Position numbers and translations under genes: made by a program. A stretch of DNA of 64,000 bases from Arabidopsis thaliana (taxonomy: Eukaryota; Streptophyta; Magnoliopsida; Brassicales; Brassicaceae), in assembly GCF_000001735.4 (NCBI RefSeq), contig NC_003075.7, positions 8,991,001 to 9,055,000 of the forward strand, read 5' to 3'. How positions within the stretch are numbered: position 1 is the stretch's first letter; each line of letters begins with the position of its first letter. Under the pieces are notes generated by a model, which was not told the DNA's origin, did not search any database, and saw nothing but the letters and a program-made list of their open reading frames with translations. Below are positions 10,426 through 21,768 of the stretch, piece by piece.

Positions 10426-13400
10426 ATGGGGAGAGATAAAGAAGATAAGACAGAGATGGATTCGGTTGTTCCATGGATGAGAGCTCCGGTTGACGTCAGC
10501 AATGTCGAAAACTGCGCTCTCGATACCCTCCCTTGCCTTAATCCCAAGTAAACATCGTTTATCTGTTTAAAAGTTTTTCGTTTTGATTGAATTATCTTTC
10601 TGTTTACGACTTTTGACTGAAACTTGGGCTTCGGGAAATCTAGGCAACACAACAGCGTTTTGACCTTACTATGTCAAAGTTGTTCGTTTCTAAAGGTTAA
10701 ATTTTGATTTGGTTGCAGTTAGAGATTTCTCGAGTTATTATTTGCTCTTTCGAATTGGAGTATTAGATACTCAAATAGTATACACTTCTGTTAATACTGA
10801 AGTAAAACACCTCCAAATTTGCTTAGTGTTAAACTGATGTTCTGTCTCTTGCTCTTCTTCTTCTTAGATCAATTTCTTGTTTGAAAATTTTACCATATAC
10901 TTACAATATTCATACGAGTAAGAAGAACTGTTTTGGATCACTTGGTGCGTGATGAATGCCTCATTTTTCAAGTTTTGATGTGATAGGTTGAAGAAGGCAT
11001 TGGAGAACATGGGCATATCTTCACTATTTCCAGTGCAAGTTGCAGTTTGGCATGAAACTATAGGGCCAGGTGGTTTTGAAAGAGACATCTGTGTTAACTC
11101 TCCAACAGGAAGTGGAAAGACTCTTTCTTATGCTTTACCAATTGTGCAGCTCCTTGCATCTCGTCCTGTGAGATGCCTTCGTGCTTTAGTCGTATTGCCA
11201 ACACGTGATTTAGCCTTGCAGGTAGGTTCTCACTTATGCTTTTTTGTCTATATCGCAAGCATATGGTGTACTGTACTCAAGTCTTCCGTTTTCACATTTC
11301 TAAGTTTAGGTTAAAGATGTATTTGATGCAATAGCTCCAGCTGTAGGATTATCTGTTGGCTCAGCTGTGGGTCAATCTTCTATAGCTGGTGAAATCTCAC
11401 AGCTTATCAAGACACCTAAACTTGATGCGGGAATATGCTATGATCCCGATGATCTTTCTCAAAACCTTGAAAGTGCTGTGGACATATTAGTAGCAACACC
11501 AGGAAGGCTGATGGATCATATCAACAACACCAAGGGCTTTACGCTTGAGCATTTGCGTTACCTTGTATGCAGAATTTCCTGATTTGCCTTCTCAGTTCTT
11601 CTTGTTCTTAGTTTCCGTTTGATCGATGAAGCTAATTGTTTCAGGTTGTTGATGAAACCGACAGATTGCTTAGGGAGGCATATCAATCCTGGCTACCAAC
11701 TGTTCTGCAACTGACTCAGACATCTGACGATAGCCTATTTCCTTCATTTACACCATTTGTTCCTTCCGCTTTTGGTTCTCTGCAGACTGTTCGTAGACAG
11801 TGAGTTCCGTGTTACTAGCTTATTTCTTTTCGTATGCTAATAGTAGTCACATAATAACATGATCATGTTAAACGTTGTAATCAAAACTGATTAAAAAGAA
11901 CTAATGTGATGTCTGCTTTAAAATCTCAGAAGTGTGGAGAGAGGATTCAAGGGTAAACCATACCCAAGGCTGGTGAAAATGGTACTATCAGCTACATTGA
12001 CGCAGGATCCAAGCAAGCTTATTCAGCTTGACCTGCATCACCCGTTATTCATGACAACTGGAGGAAGCCGATACAGACTACCTGAGAAGTTGGAATGTCT
12101 TAGACTGGTATATATGTGCCTTTAATGTGTCGGTTTTCATCAAGTTTGTGCTTTAACAGAAGATTTATCTACAAAAGCTTATCTCCACAACTTTCTTCCC
12201 ATGTCTTTTAACAGATTTGCGAAACCGGAATGAAGCCTGTATATTTGGTTGCTCTCCTAAAATCATGGGAAGGTGAAAAGTGTATCATTTTCACATCTTC
12301 CGTTGAGACAACTCGTCGTCTATGCAAGTTACTCAACTTTTTTGGTGACCCAAAAATAAAAGCAAAAGAGTATTCAGGTGGTCTTAACCAATCACTTCGG
12401 AGGTAATATTCGAATCTTGCATTACTTAGTAGCACCGTATACTATCTTTGGAACTCAGAACTAACGAATTCTTCTCATTTATTGAACAAAATTTGCCTGC
12501 AGCAAAGAACTAAAAGCGTTTAGAAAAGGTGATATCCAAGTTCTTGTTGCATCTGATGCTCTAACACGTGGAATGGATGTTAAAGGGGTAACAAATGTTA
12601 TTAATTATGATATGCCACCATTTGCAAAGACCTTCATCCATCGTGCTGGACGGACAGCTAGAGCAGGCCAGGCTGGCCGCTGCTTCACATTGCTGAGTAA
12701 TCATGAGGTAAACTGATATTATGTACTACACAAACACAGAAACATTCTTTCTCTATATGCTTGTCCACGTTCTCTATATGCTTGTCCACGTATGTGTAAA
12801 CACAAGCTTGAGGTACCTCAGATAAAAGATACTAGGTAAAGCATTGTGTCTGAAACAGGGAAGAAGATTCAGTTTCATAATCTTGTGCTCACCTCACTGA
12901 ATCATTAATCTCTTAGGATAAATGTATAGGAAGACTGCTGGAACCCACCCTCTATCTGATCCTCTGCTACTTTTTATATACTGAAGCTCTTGACTCTAGC
13001 TCCATTTGCTCATTCGGATATATAAAAATTTCAGGTAAGGCGTTTCTCGAAGCTCCTGGAGAAAGTTGGGAGTGATTCATGTCCTATCTATCCGATCCCG
13101 CCTACTTCATTAGATTCCATTCGTGCCACTTACACACCCGGTAAGTACCTAGCCTTGTGTATATAGCTCTAGGAAACACTCTGCAGATAGACATGAAAAA
13201 TAGGGGAGTAATGTGGAATTGAGAATCAGCACTGCTGCTTAGTTGTTAAACCTCTTAATGAGCATGTGAATTTAGATTTAGAGCATTACTTTACAAATGT
13301 AGATTTAGAGTTTTATGGAACCCTGTCAGTGCATAGGAGACATTAGAGGCCATTGAATCTGTTAACTATATTTTGGTAATGATGATGATGAAGTCATTTC

Positions 13401-13534
13401 TCATTTCAGCTCTAGAGAAGCTCAAGGAGTTGGTTGAGTCAGAAGCACCCAAGAAAGGAAGACAAGCTTTTAGACATAATTCAAGAACGGGTAACTCCCA
13501 AACCAAACTTAACAAACCGAGATCAGAAGCATAG
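10426..13534 (+). CDS. RH1: DEAD-box ATP-dependent RNA helicase 1
   Basis: Nine exons (10426-10547, 10987-11221, 11310-11564, 11647-~11800, 11930-12107, 12215-12402, 12503-12707, 13035-13140, 13410-13534) give about 522 residues, the size of Arabidopsis RH1 (At4g15850). Helicase motifs appear in order: Q-region FPVQVAVW, motif I SPTGSGKT, Ia PTRDLAL, Ib TPGRLMD, motif II DETD, motif III SAT, motif IV IIFTSS, motif [10 protein letters not shown] and motif [13 protein letters not shown]. The family unwinds short RNA duplexes or remodels RNPs using ATP; by similarity to yeast Dbp6/human DDX51 a ribosome-biogenesis role is likely, which is inference. Oddity: motif II reads DETD, not DEAD; the catalytic Asp-Glu pair is kept. 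Start chosen as the ATG after GGT at 10426; no in-frame ATG lies upstream. Confidence 0.93.
12749..12790 (+). repeat. 21-bp tandem duplication in RH1 intron 7
   Basis: TTCTCTATATGCTTGTCCACG is present twice, head to tail, without mismatch in the intron between the exons ending at 12707 and starting at 13035. It looks like a recent slippage duplication and could serve as a length marker between accessions. Confidence 0.85.
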
Positions 13535-13819
13535 TTCTCCTGTGATGATCCCTCGGGTGTGTCGGGTCAAGTACAAGTTATTGGGTTTGGATATTTCTTG
13601 ACTTAACATTGTTCGTTGAGGCGAAGAATCCATTGTATTACTGAGAAACTACAGTATAACGCTGACACAATTCGTCACAAAAATTTTGAAACTATTTTTG
13701 CTATAAATGTTTAGTTTCCAATTGCACTTCGTAGAATAATCTCAGATTATTTTCTTAGATTTTTGGATATTAGTATTTATTACTAATTGTCAAAAAATTA
13801 AAATTTAGAAGACTTCGTC

Positions 13820-14320
13820 AAAAAATATATATTTACCTTTATCAATTAATAAAAAAATTCAATCCCGAATTAGGACTAATGTAAAAATTGATACAAATCG
13901 ATAAATTAATAAGATAAAAAAAAATTTTGAAAATATTATATAACTATATGGTCTCATCAATAGTATAAATTAATAATTATATAAATTCACTAATATATAT
14001 ATTATAAATATTATATGTAAAATATGACTGTAATAATTTTTTTTTTCAGTTTTTAATAATTCTTTGTAGTGTTCAATTCTAATATTTTACAACATCAAAA
14101 AAATTTGTATTGTTTTTTAGACTTAATCATTGCTTTTTACTTGTAATTACTATTGATTATAAAGAAAAAAACTACATTTTTTATCGAATTTTTGTAAGAA
14201 TTTACAAACTTTGTACAATTTTATAAATTTATCGATAAATTAATACCTTTCTAAATTAATCAATTTTTTGTCCCAATATTATTAATTTATAGAGGTAATA
14301 CTGTAATAATTTTTTGAATT
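13820..14320. repeat. AT-rich TIR-like repeat, family unknown
   Basis: The right end reads TTAATTTATAGAGGTAATAC followed by TGTAAT; the left end has the rough inverted counterpart ACCTTTATCAATTAATAA near 13836. Internal CGATAAATTAATA units recur in both orientations. A near-identical right end (AATTTGTAGAGGTTTTACTG) is found again near 20800, which argues for a dispersed, non-autonomous DNA element. No open frame is present and no target duplication is clear. Confidence 0.35.
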
Positions 14321-15082
14321 TACCTCTAACTGAATCCTTGGACCAGTGGCAATATGGGTAAATATCTCAAACTATGCATTGTTTCTTAATTTTAAAATAA
14401 ATAAATAAGAAATTGTGTTTACAACGGTATTATTTTGTATGAAACGAGAGCCTTTTCTTTCACTCAGAATAAAACCATACCTTTCTCCTAATTTTTCTTA
14501 CGAAGATCAAAATCAAGAAACGACGACGAAACACTCCACCACTAAGATTCCGTTTACTATCATTGTCTCATCTCTTTTTTTTTTGGCAAAAACATTGTCT
14601 CATCTCTATTTTTTGTTTTTTGGGTGTTTTCTATCATTATCTCCTCTCTGGTTTTGAATCCTTGGAACCCAAGAAAACGAAACCCAAATCCCAATCTTCA
14701 TCACTCAATCTCTTGTGGTAAGAAATTTCTTGGGTTTGAAGAGTTCATATGTTTGTTTACTCAGTTTCGGTTCCGTTTGTGAAACACCCAATTGCTTTCT
14801 TATTTCCTTTCGCAGTTCAAAATTAAAATCAAGATATCGAGAAATTTTTCTTTATTTCTTATGAGTCAAGATCAAAAACCCTTACTTTCTCTTTATTTCC
14901 TTAGGCAGAGTTCAAAATCAAAACCAAGAAGATATCGCTACTTGAGTCTATACGCTCCCAGTCACCACCAAATCAATTGGCACTCTGAACTGAGAGAATG
15001 GAGGTGAGATATTTGATCCTTACTCTTACTTAGTTCCGGTTAAAGCATATGAAAGACTCAAATTTTTTTACTTTTGACACAG
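14321..15082 (+). other. Probable 5' part of the G-patch pseudogene
   Basis: Mildly GC-richer sequence with a likely splice donor (GAATGGAG then GTGAGA at 15005) and an acceptor (TTTGACACAG, ending 15082) leading into the G-patch frame. A segment around 14797-14840 is repeated in diverged form around 14885-14935 (both contain GTTCAAAAT followed by AAAACCAAGA or ATCAAGATATCG). No convincing coding before 14998. Confidence 0.3.
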
Positions 15083-15650
15083 AGGCATAAAGAAGAAGAT
15101 AACGGTGGAGACATGATCGACAAGTGGGAGTGACATACAAGGGGAATAGGTTCTAAGTTGATGTCGAGGATTGGTTATCGAAAATTATCTCGTTTGGGCG
15201 CCTTGGGAAATGGCATCTTAGAGCCTATCCTAGTAGTCGTTCTTCCACCGAGGGTCTCCCTAGACATTGCTCTTTATCTTATTACTAGGGACAAAGAGGA
15301 ACGCAAGAAAGAAAAGGAGGAAAGAATCAGAAGTGGGAAAAGGAAGGACGAGGCAATGAGCATACACAACGACATTGTTTAGCAGCTCCATGAGCAAAAC
15401 GTCCTTTCATCGGAATCATTTGACAAGGGACAAGACATGCATGTGGAAGCCAATCCATCCCAAGCTGTCTTCCTCTCCAACAACCCTGATGGTGCAAAAG
15501 AAGCACTGAACTCTCTGACACAGGAGAAAAGCATGGAACAAAATGCATCTACAGAGGATTTTGAGCTTATTAACAAGGAAGAATATGATAGCAAGAATAA
15601 GAGGAAGAGAAGGAGCCGAGGTTGGAAAAGAAAGCGTGAGAAGAAGTTTG
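15083..15650 (+). pseudogene. CCCH/G-patch (ZGPAT-type) protein fragment
   Basis: One frame from 15083 to 15655 is open except for a TGA at 15131 and a TAG at 15380. Read in that frame it shows a D111/G-patch core: HTRGIGSKLMSRIGYRKLSR, then LGNGILEPILVVVLPPRVSL and DIAL, which matches the pattern of CCCH-type/G-patch proteins such as human ZGPAT and the Arabidopsis At2g24830 family (G-I-x-S-K-L-M-x-x-M-G-Y ... G-x-G-I-x-x-P-I-x-x-x-V-L-P-x-x-x-S-L-D). Near the end is the basic stretch KRKRRSRGWKRKREKKF, also typical of that family. The usual GMGLG glycines of the G-patch are altered to SRLGALG. The frame stops because an LTR begins at 15651. Upstream zinc finger was not found. A host-gene relic, not a functional gene, most likely. 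Confidence 0.7.
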
Positions 15651-17175
15651 TGTAAAAACTTTAGAATTATAAAAAGTGATTTCTCATTAATCATCTAATG
15701 TGACATTACATCAGTATATATAGTACACAAGATGAGTAAATAACTAGAATCATGTAAATGGAAGCTTAATCATAATTATGCTCATATAAGGTTAATACAC
15801 CCCCCTCAAGCCAAAGGAACCAAATGTGAGAAGAGGCTTGAAACAGATAGTCGACCAAGAATCGAATAAAATGGACCCGGATGCAAGGGCTTGGTCAGTA
15901 CATCTGCAAGTTGATTACCCGAAGATACATGTAGAACACTCATAAACCCATTCTGCACTTGATCACGAGTTGTGTGACAATCTATTTCCACATGTTTGAT
16001 CATCTCATGAAAAACAGGATTTCCAGCAATACTCAGGGCTGACTTGTTGTCACAAAAAAGCTTCGGAGAAAATCCATAGCAATGTGTAAATCTTTCAACA
16101 TTTGAACCAGTCGGTGATGTATAACCCTGAGGCAAACTCATGTATATCTCTTCATCTAAATCACTATGCAAGAAAGCATTAGTGACGTCCATCTGTGTTA
16201 AACTCCATCCAAACCTTGCTGCTAAACCAAGAATCAACTTCACACTAGCCAATTTAGCCACAAGAGAAAAGGTATCAAAGTAATCGACTCCTTCATGCTG
16301 TGTAAAGCCTTTAGTAACAAGACGAGCTTTATATCTTTCTACGAGCCATCTGTAGTATACTTAATAGTATAAACCCACTTACAGCTAACAACATTCTTAC
16401 CTTGAGGCAAAGAAACCACACTCCATGTTTTATTAAGTTCCATAGCTTCAAGCTCCACATCCATAGCTTTTGTCCATTGTAGTGATATTATGGCTTGCTT
16501 AAAAGTTTTGGGTTATGTTTCAAGAGATATTGAAAAGATAAATTGCTGAAAAGGGGATTTAAGTGTTGTATAAGGGAGAACAGATGAAAGAGGATATGGT
16601 GTGGTGACTTTTATCGGTGATGGAGGCTTAGAAGTTTGAATGAGACAATTCAGATAAGTAACTTGGTACCTTAGTAGGGTGTTTCGGTCTGACCTTAGGT
16701 ACTGAAATCACTGCAGTATCTGTAGTAACAGTCTCCCTAGAACCAAATGATGTACTAGGTGGATTTTGTGTATGATGTGTTTGAGATGATGGTGATGAAT
16801 GATGCGCAGTATGTATGTCAGATGAATCTAATGCAACAGGAATAGGTAATGGTGTAATAGATGCAGGGAAAACATCACACGAATCTGTCAGATGCATTGT
16901 ATCATATGGAAAGACAGTTTCATGAAACACCACATTACGAGAGACTGAAATGATATTAGTATCAAGATTTAAAACCAGATGCATAACCTAAGAAAACACA
17001 TTCATTTGCACGTTGACTGGACTTATGTCTATCTTTCTGTAAAGTAGAAACATAACATAAACAACCAAAGCAACGTAAGAAATCATAAGCAGAGCTTTCT
17101 TAGTTAACAATTCTATTGGTGACAAGTTTTTCAGTAATCGAGATGGAGTTCTATTTATCAGAAAAAACTGCAGTT
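15651..17175 (-). mobile_element. Ty1/copia retroelement fragment with one LTR
   Basis: Fossil element on the minus strand. A single LTR of about 149 bases (15651-15799, TGT...ACA ends) abuts a purine-rich priming tract (minus strand GAGGGGGG). Upstream lie parts of pol: RNase H with the copia hallmark ADVLTKPL, a reduced reverse transcriptase section including [20 protein letters not shown], the integrase-RT linker with SRNVVFHETVFP, and the end of integrase (GCLCYVSTLQKDRHK) reaching about 17175. The gag, protease, integrase core and the 5' LTR are missing. It is broken by multiple lesions and internal loss. With only one LTR its age cannot be dated here; decay suggests it is not recent. 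The LTR end lies directly against the G-patch pseudogene. Confidence 0.88.
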
Positions 17176-17371
17176 TTAGAAGACTTCAAAAAAATAAAAA
17201 AACTTCGTAGAGTTATGAACAAATTTGTGGGGTTCAAATGATGTGAATTCCGCTAAATTGTTGGAGACATGATTCTTCCATCAGATCTCCACACATTTTG
17301 TTATTCAATTAACAAAAAAAAAGATAGAAATAGAAGCTGAAATAAAAACCAAATATACTAATTATATTGTT
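17176..17371. other. Spacer 3' of terpene synthase
   Basis: Junction between the truncated copia element and the TS1 3' UTR. No feature recognised. Confidence 0.3.
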
Positions 17372-19947
17372 TCAAAGACGAATAAGATCAACAAACAAAG
17401 ATGTGATATGATCCTTAAATCTTCCTTCGGGATGTGTGTATTCTTCGCCAGACCTATAAGTGAACTCTATCATTTTTCCAAAATCAATGGCCCGCTTTAG
17501 AATTTGCCGCGGCACACTCTTTGTTGTCTTTAATATCTCCTCGTTCACAGTTGTATCCAAGTCCCTAGCCATCTTTTGAAGCCTTGTGAAAGTTTCCTCC
17601 TCGGTAACTTTGTATTGCTTCATATAGTACATGATGGCATTAACATCAAACCCTCTGCTCATGTCACCCTGTTAGATATTACTAGTCATGTTTAACGTAT
17701 AATGTCTTGATCACTAACCAAACAAGAAGAAACGCTTGATCATACAATTTTTGGTACCTCAAAGCCGGCTATGTCATTCATTAGACGAGCCCTTTTAGCC
17801 TGAGCCTCAACAAATTTTGGTCTGGATTTTAGCCATTTATAAGCTTGTTCCCTAGAACTTTGTCCCAACCCAAGAAAACTGCATGCTATACTTACATACA
17901 TTGTTACTTCGACTCCTCCAATCTCCAAGTACTCGTCAAATGTAGGCACCACGTCTCCTTGTTCCCACTTGGTAAAGCAAAAGTTGGATCTTAAGTATAC
18001 CTTGAACTGCTTATTAGGAGCATATAGAAGCACGTTAAACAACATCTAACTATTTAATTTTTTGATATTTGGATGTTACTTATATATATACACTACCTCT
18101 TCAAGTGCACCTTGCACGTCATAAGACAATCCCTCTTCCATTATGCCTGCGTTTTCACACTCTTCGAAAGTATTCCAAGCGAACTTGAAGACGGTTTTCA
18201 TATAATCTGGTAAACTGTCCATGCAATCTGGATCCCATCTGTACATGCATACTGAGATATTTGTACGGGATATATATTCACCAAAAAAATTTACCCTATG
18301 ATCTATTATATATGAAACCATATTTCTAGAAAAATTTGATTTCTTAATGTTTTGTGTTCATATATTTTATGATTTTACATAGATATTAAAGAAATAGACA
18401 GAATAAATATATTTAGTCACGTAAAGTATTGGAATAATTAATGTATTTGATTTCACTTAGGATCTCTAATCTATTTCACTAGGATTTTCTTTCATGGTTG
18501 GGTTGGCACTGGCCTTTGAGATAAGATACGCATTCGTGTTTGGATGATGTTACCTTTCCACGCATTGAACAAGAGCTGCAACTTCAGAAACATTACCGTA
18601 TCTATCACACGTGTCATCAACAAGGGTGAAGACTGTGTTGATCTTAGCTAGTGAAACTCTCCCAAGTGAAAATTGTGGCTCGAAATATATCATTATTGCA
18701 AATAAATAGCATTCGATCAATCTATCCCTGAAGTAAGGTGGGAGTTTAGATGCAAGGTCTTGCTGCTTCCACCATCTGCAAAACATGTCAATGACTATTG
18801 TCAACTTGTATCGCAAAAAACATATAGCTAGAAGCACGAAAAATCTAGAGTATAGTACTTGGTCAGAGTTTTCAATTCTTGAATCCAATTTAGCTGCAAA
18901 AACTTGAAATTGATCTTGGCAAATCTAAGTAGCATCTTGTTGTGATCTTCTTCTTGTTCATAGAAAGAAATGTATTCCCTCGCGAATATCATTTCGGCAT
19001 TGTAATGTTGAGGCATGCAAAGAGCATTTCGTATACGCATTAAGATATGGGGAGAACTTGCTCCAGCTCTAGCTAACGACTCCAAGTTTCTTGTAGTGAA
19101 GCTTAACGCTTCCTCCAAGATATCTTCTCTTGTTGTCCTTAAGTGAGCAGCTTCATACAAACTCACCATGCCCTTGACATCACTGGTTATAGATTCCATA
19201 AACTTTTCATTCTCCCCTTTGAATCTCTTGAAAACATCTATTGGTCAATAGGAGAATCTTGTTAATACATATGAATCGATTACAAAAAAATGTACTGGTA
19301 GATAACTTTTACCGGTAGACATGTTGTAACCGTATGTCCTGAAAACCCAAAACATGATGGAAATCGTGTACAAATCATCTTCACCGGCTATCATCTCCTG
19401 TATCTTTTCAAAACCCTCTTCTAGACTCTGCTCAATCTCATCTTCAAAGTGAAACGCTACACCAAGGCTCACAAGCATATATATGAAAAGAATCCTCTTC
19501 TTGGTCGACTCAATGCTTTTCGAAGAAAACATGAGCATCTCCCCTACTTCCGGCTTTAGTCTCTCAATCTCTTGGGCAAGGGCATTCATTTCCTAACAAT
19601 AATATCATATGTTCATACCCGTTACATCGATCTTTTACATTTATTATATATATGTTTGTCAGTGTGTATTATAGACTCACCGAGACATCAACTTGAGCAG
19701 AGAGGAAATGGTGACCCCATTTTGAAAGCGGCAGTCTCTTGAACTTGCGATTACTTTCTTGATCATGACAGGCCCGAGTAGGGGTGGCCTTCATGCGAAC
19801 AAGCTTTCCATGCTGACCTGAAAATGACTTGTGGGGAAAGCTAGAGAGTTTTCTTACCGAAAATAAATTGGAACGTAAAGGAAGAGAGAGTATAGATCCA
19901 TAAGCTGATATGCATTGCATGTTTACTACTAGTGATATGGAATACAT
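17372..19947 (-). CDS. TS1: Terpene synthase (TPS-a type), plastid-targeted
   Basis: Seven exons (19947-19681, 19592-19313, 19237-18859, 18775-18554, 18238-18097, about 18000-17758, 17668-17372) join in phase to 610 codons, the classic seven-exon structure of angiosperm terpene synthases; it matches At4g15870. The first ~50 residues are Ser-rich and transit-like. The N-terminal RRx8W motif is replaced by [10 protein letters not shown]. The metal-binding motif is VDDTCDRYG (DDxxD form) in exon 4, and the second metal site reads NDIAGFEGD, with Asp where Glu is usual in NSE/DTE. Such enzymes ionise prenyl diphosphates to terpenes; product is unknown. The absence of RRx8W and its position among the TPS-a clade of Arabidopsis suggest a sesqui- or sesterterpene-like product, which is inference. 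Confidence 0.88.
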
Positions 19948-21221
19948 TTTCACCACCAAATTTATAGGCAAAACATAAGCGTTTTCATTAAGTCATCTTT
20001 TGAAAAGTTTTGGAAGAATGTATATTAATATCCCCATATTTATCTTCTTCAGTGTATAATACAATCTATGTTGGGACCATGATATTTTCTGAATTTATAG
20101 TGATATTAGTTTATCTTTAAATTGATATTTATTAATCTATATAGATCTTTTTTTAATTATTTAATTTTTTAAAGAATACGAGTTGACACAATTCAATATA
20201 CATCAAATTAATGACTTGGATGTTGAAATTTGTGTAGTATTAGAATTGAAAATTTAATATTTCAAAAAACTCATTTGACAATAAATCACAATGACTATAA
20301 CTGAATTCATTTATATAATAGATATACATACATCTAAGTTTATGATTAATAACCTCAACTATCAGATTTTTAAATGTAGTAGACTATTGAAATGAAAATA
20401 ATGCAGATTAAGAAGTTGTATACTTATAAAAACTTATGACTAATTGTATTAGGAAGTTATAAACGATACTACAATATGATAGTTTTAAAACACAACATAA
20501 TTTAATGAAAATTAGAGACAAAATCATTGTTTGATGTAATAATAGTTCAAGACAAACTCTAACAAACATTCAATAGTTCAAAAAATATTTAAACTATAGA
20601 TTATATATATTATCGTATATATATTATATTTTTGTGGTTATTAATTTATGATGTTATTAAAATCATATTTTTTATATAGGGTTTTAAAAAATTGTTAACT
20701 TATTATTTTATCAAATTATGTTAAATTTTACATTCACACGACTTGAAACTAATATAATATTATCTTCTTGTATTTATTAATTTATCAAAAATTAATTTGT
20801 AGAGGTTTTACTGTAAAACATGTTTAGTTTTTCATTTTTTAAAAAACCTCCAAGTGGCAAAAATAAGATCCATCTCCATCTAAAAAAGTGCAAACAAATC
20901 TCCATCATTTAAAAATCAACGTTAACATCCATATCTATTGTTGTTGTTTTTTACTTCTTTTTCTCTTGGTCAAACTCTACGTTAGTTTGATCAATAAATA
21001 TGACAAGAATTTTTGCAGTCTCATAGGCGTCTTTGTAAAGGTTAGTTAGCGTCTACATAATTTTCCGAAAGATATAATTTTCTTGAGATACAGTTAACTC
21101 AATTACTGAAATGTAATAACTTTCTAAAAGTTGTGGCTATTAAACAAAATTGTGAAAAAATTTAAACCAAAAGCCACTTCAAAAACAAAGAAAACCATAA
21201 CCATTAATCAAAATTCTTTTT
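19948..21221. other. AT-rich intergenic region
   Basis: Very AT-rich, without coding potential. It holds the TS1 promoter on the right side of 19947 and, around 20780-20822, the same end sequence as the repeat at 13820-14320. Confidence 0.4.
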
Positions 21222-21440
21222 TTTTTGTTAACAAGTACTAGTTGCATTAAATTGTAAACATATGGTGGTGTTGTATATGTTTGATACAAAGAACCTATAT
21301 AACAAAGGCTTGTTGGGATAGTGCATCTGCCACATTATTTCTTTTCCGATTGACATGTCCATAGATGAGTGTGATAGCTTCAACATCCAATATCGTATAC
21401 CACCAAAGACTGAAGAGTAGTACCAAGAATATTTATATAT
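21222..21440 (-). mobile_element. LINE 3' end, RNase H-like fragment
   Basis: On the minus strand the segment encodes VEAITLIYGHVNRKRNNVAD followed by ALSQQALLY, the C-terminal RNase H motif (H-V-x-R-x-x-N-x-x-A-D-x-L-S) that ends many plant LINE ORFs. A stop follows and then an A run (T run on the plus strand at about 21220-21228) that fits a LINE poly(A) tail. Only about 200 bases remain, a typical 5'-truncated insertion. A host RNase H-like gene fragment is the alternative. Confidence 0.6.
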
Positions 21441-21768
21441 ATATTTATTTATTTATTTATTTTGGTAAGGAGAATATTTATATCATGATCCCACCATACT
21501 TTAATTGTTATGAAAAAATTTTAATTTGATTTTCATAAATTTTATAGTTTAGTTAAGTATAAAACCACAATTTTTTTTCTTTCAAATATTATTTTTGGAG
21601 AAAACCCCCAAATTTAAAAGGAAAGAGAAAAAATCAAATCATTCATCTTTGAGCTTTCTTTTCTTCTACAGAACCCTAATTTCATGTTCTAGGTGTCTCT
21701 CGAATGGTTCTCATCTCATTGATTACTCAATCTCTAGGGTTTAGTGGTTCATCCAAATTCGTACCCTA

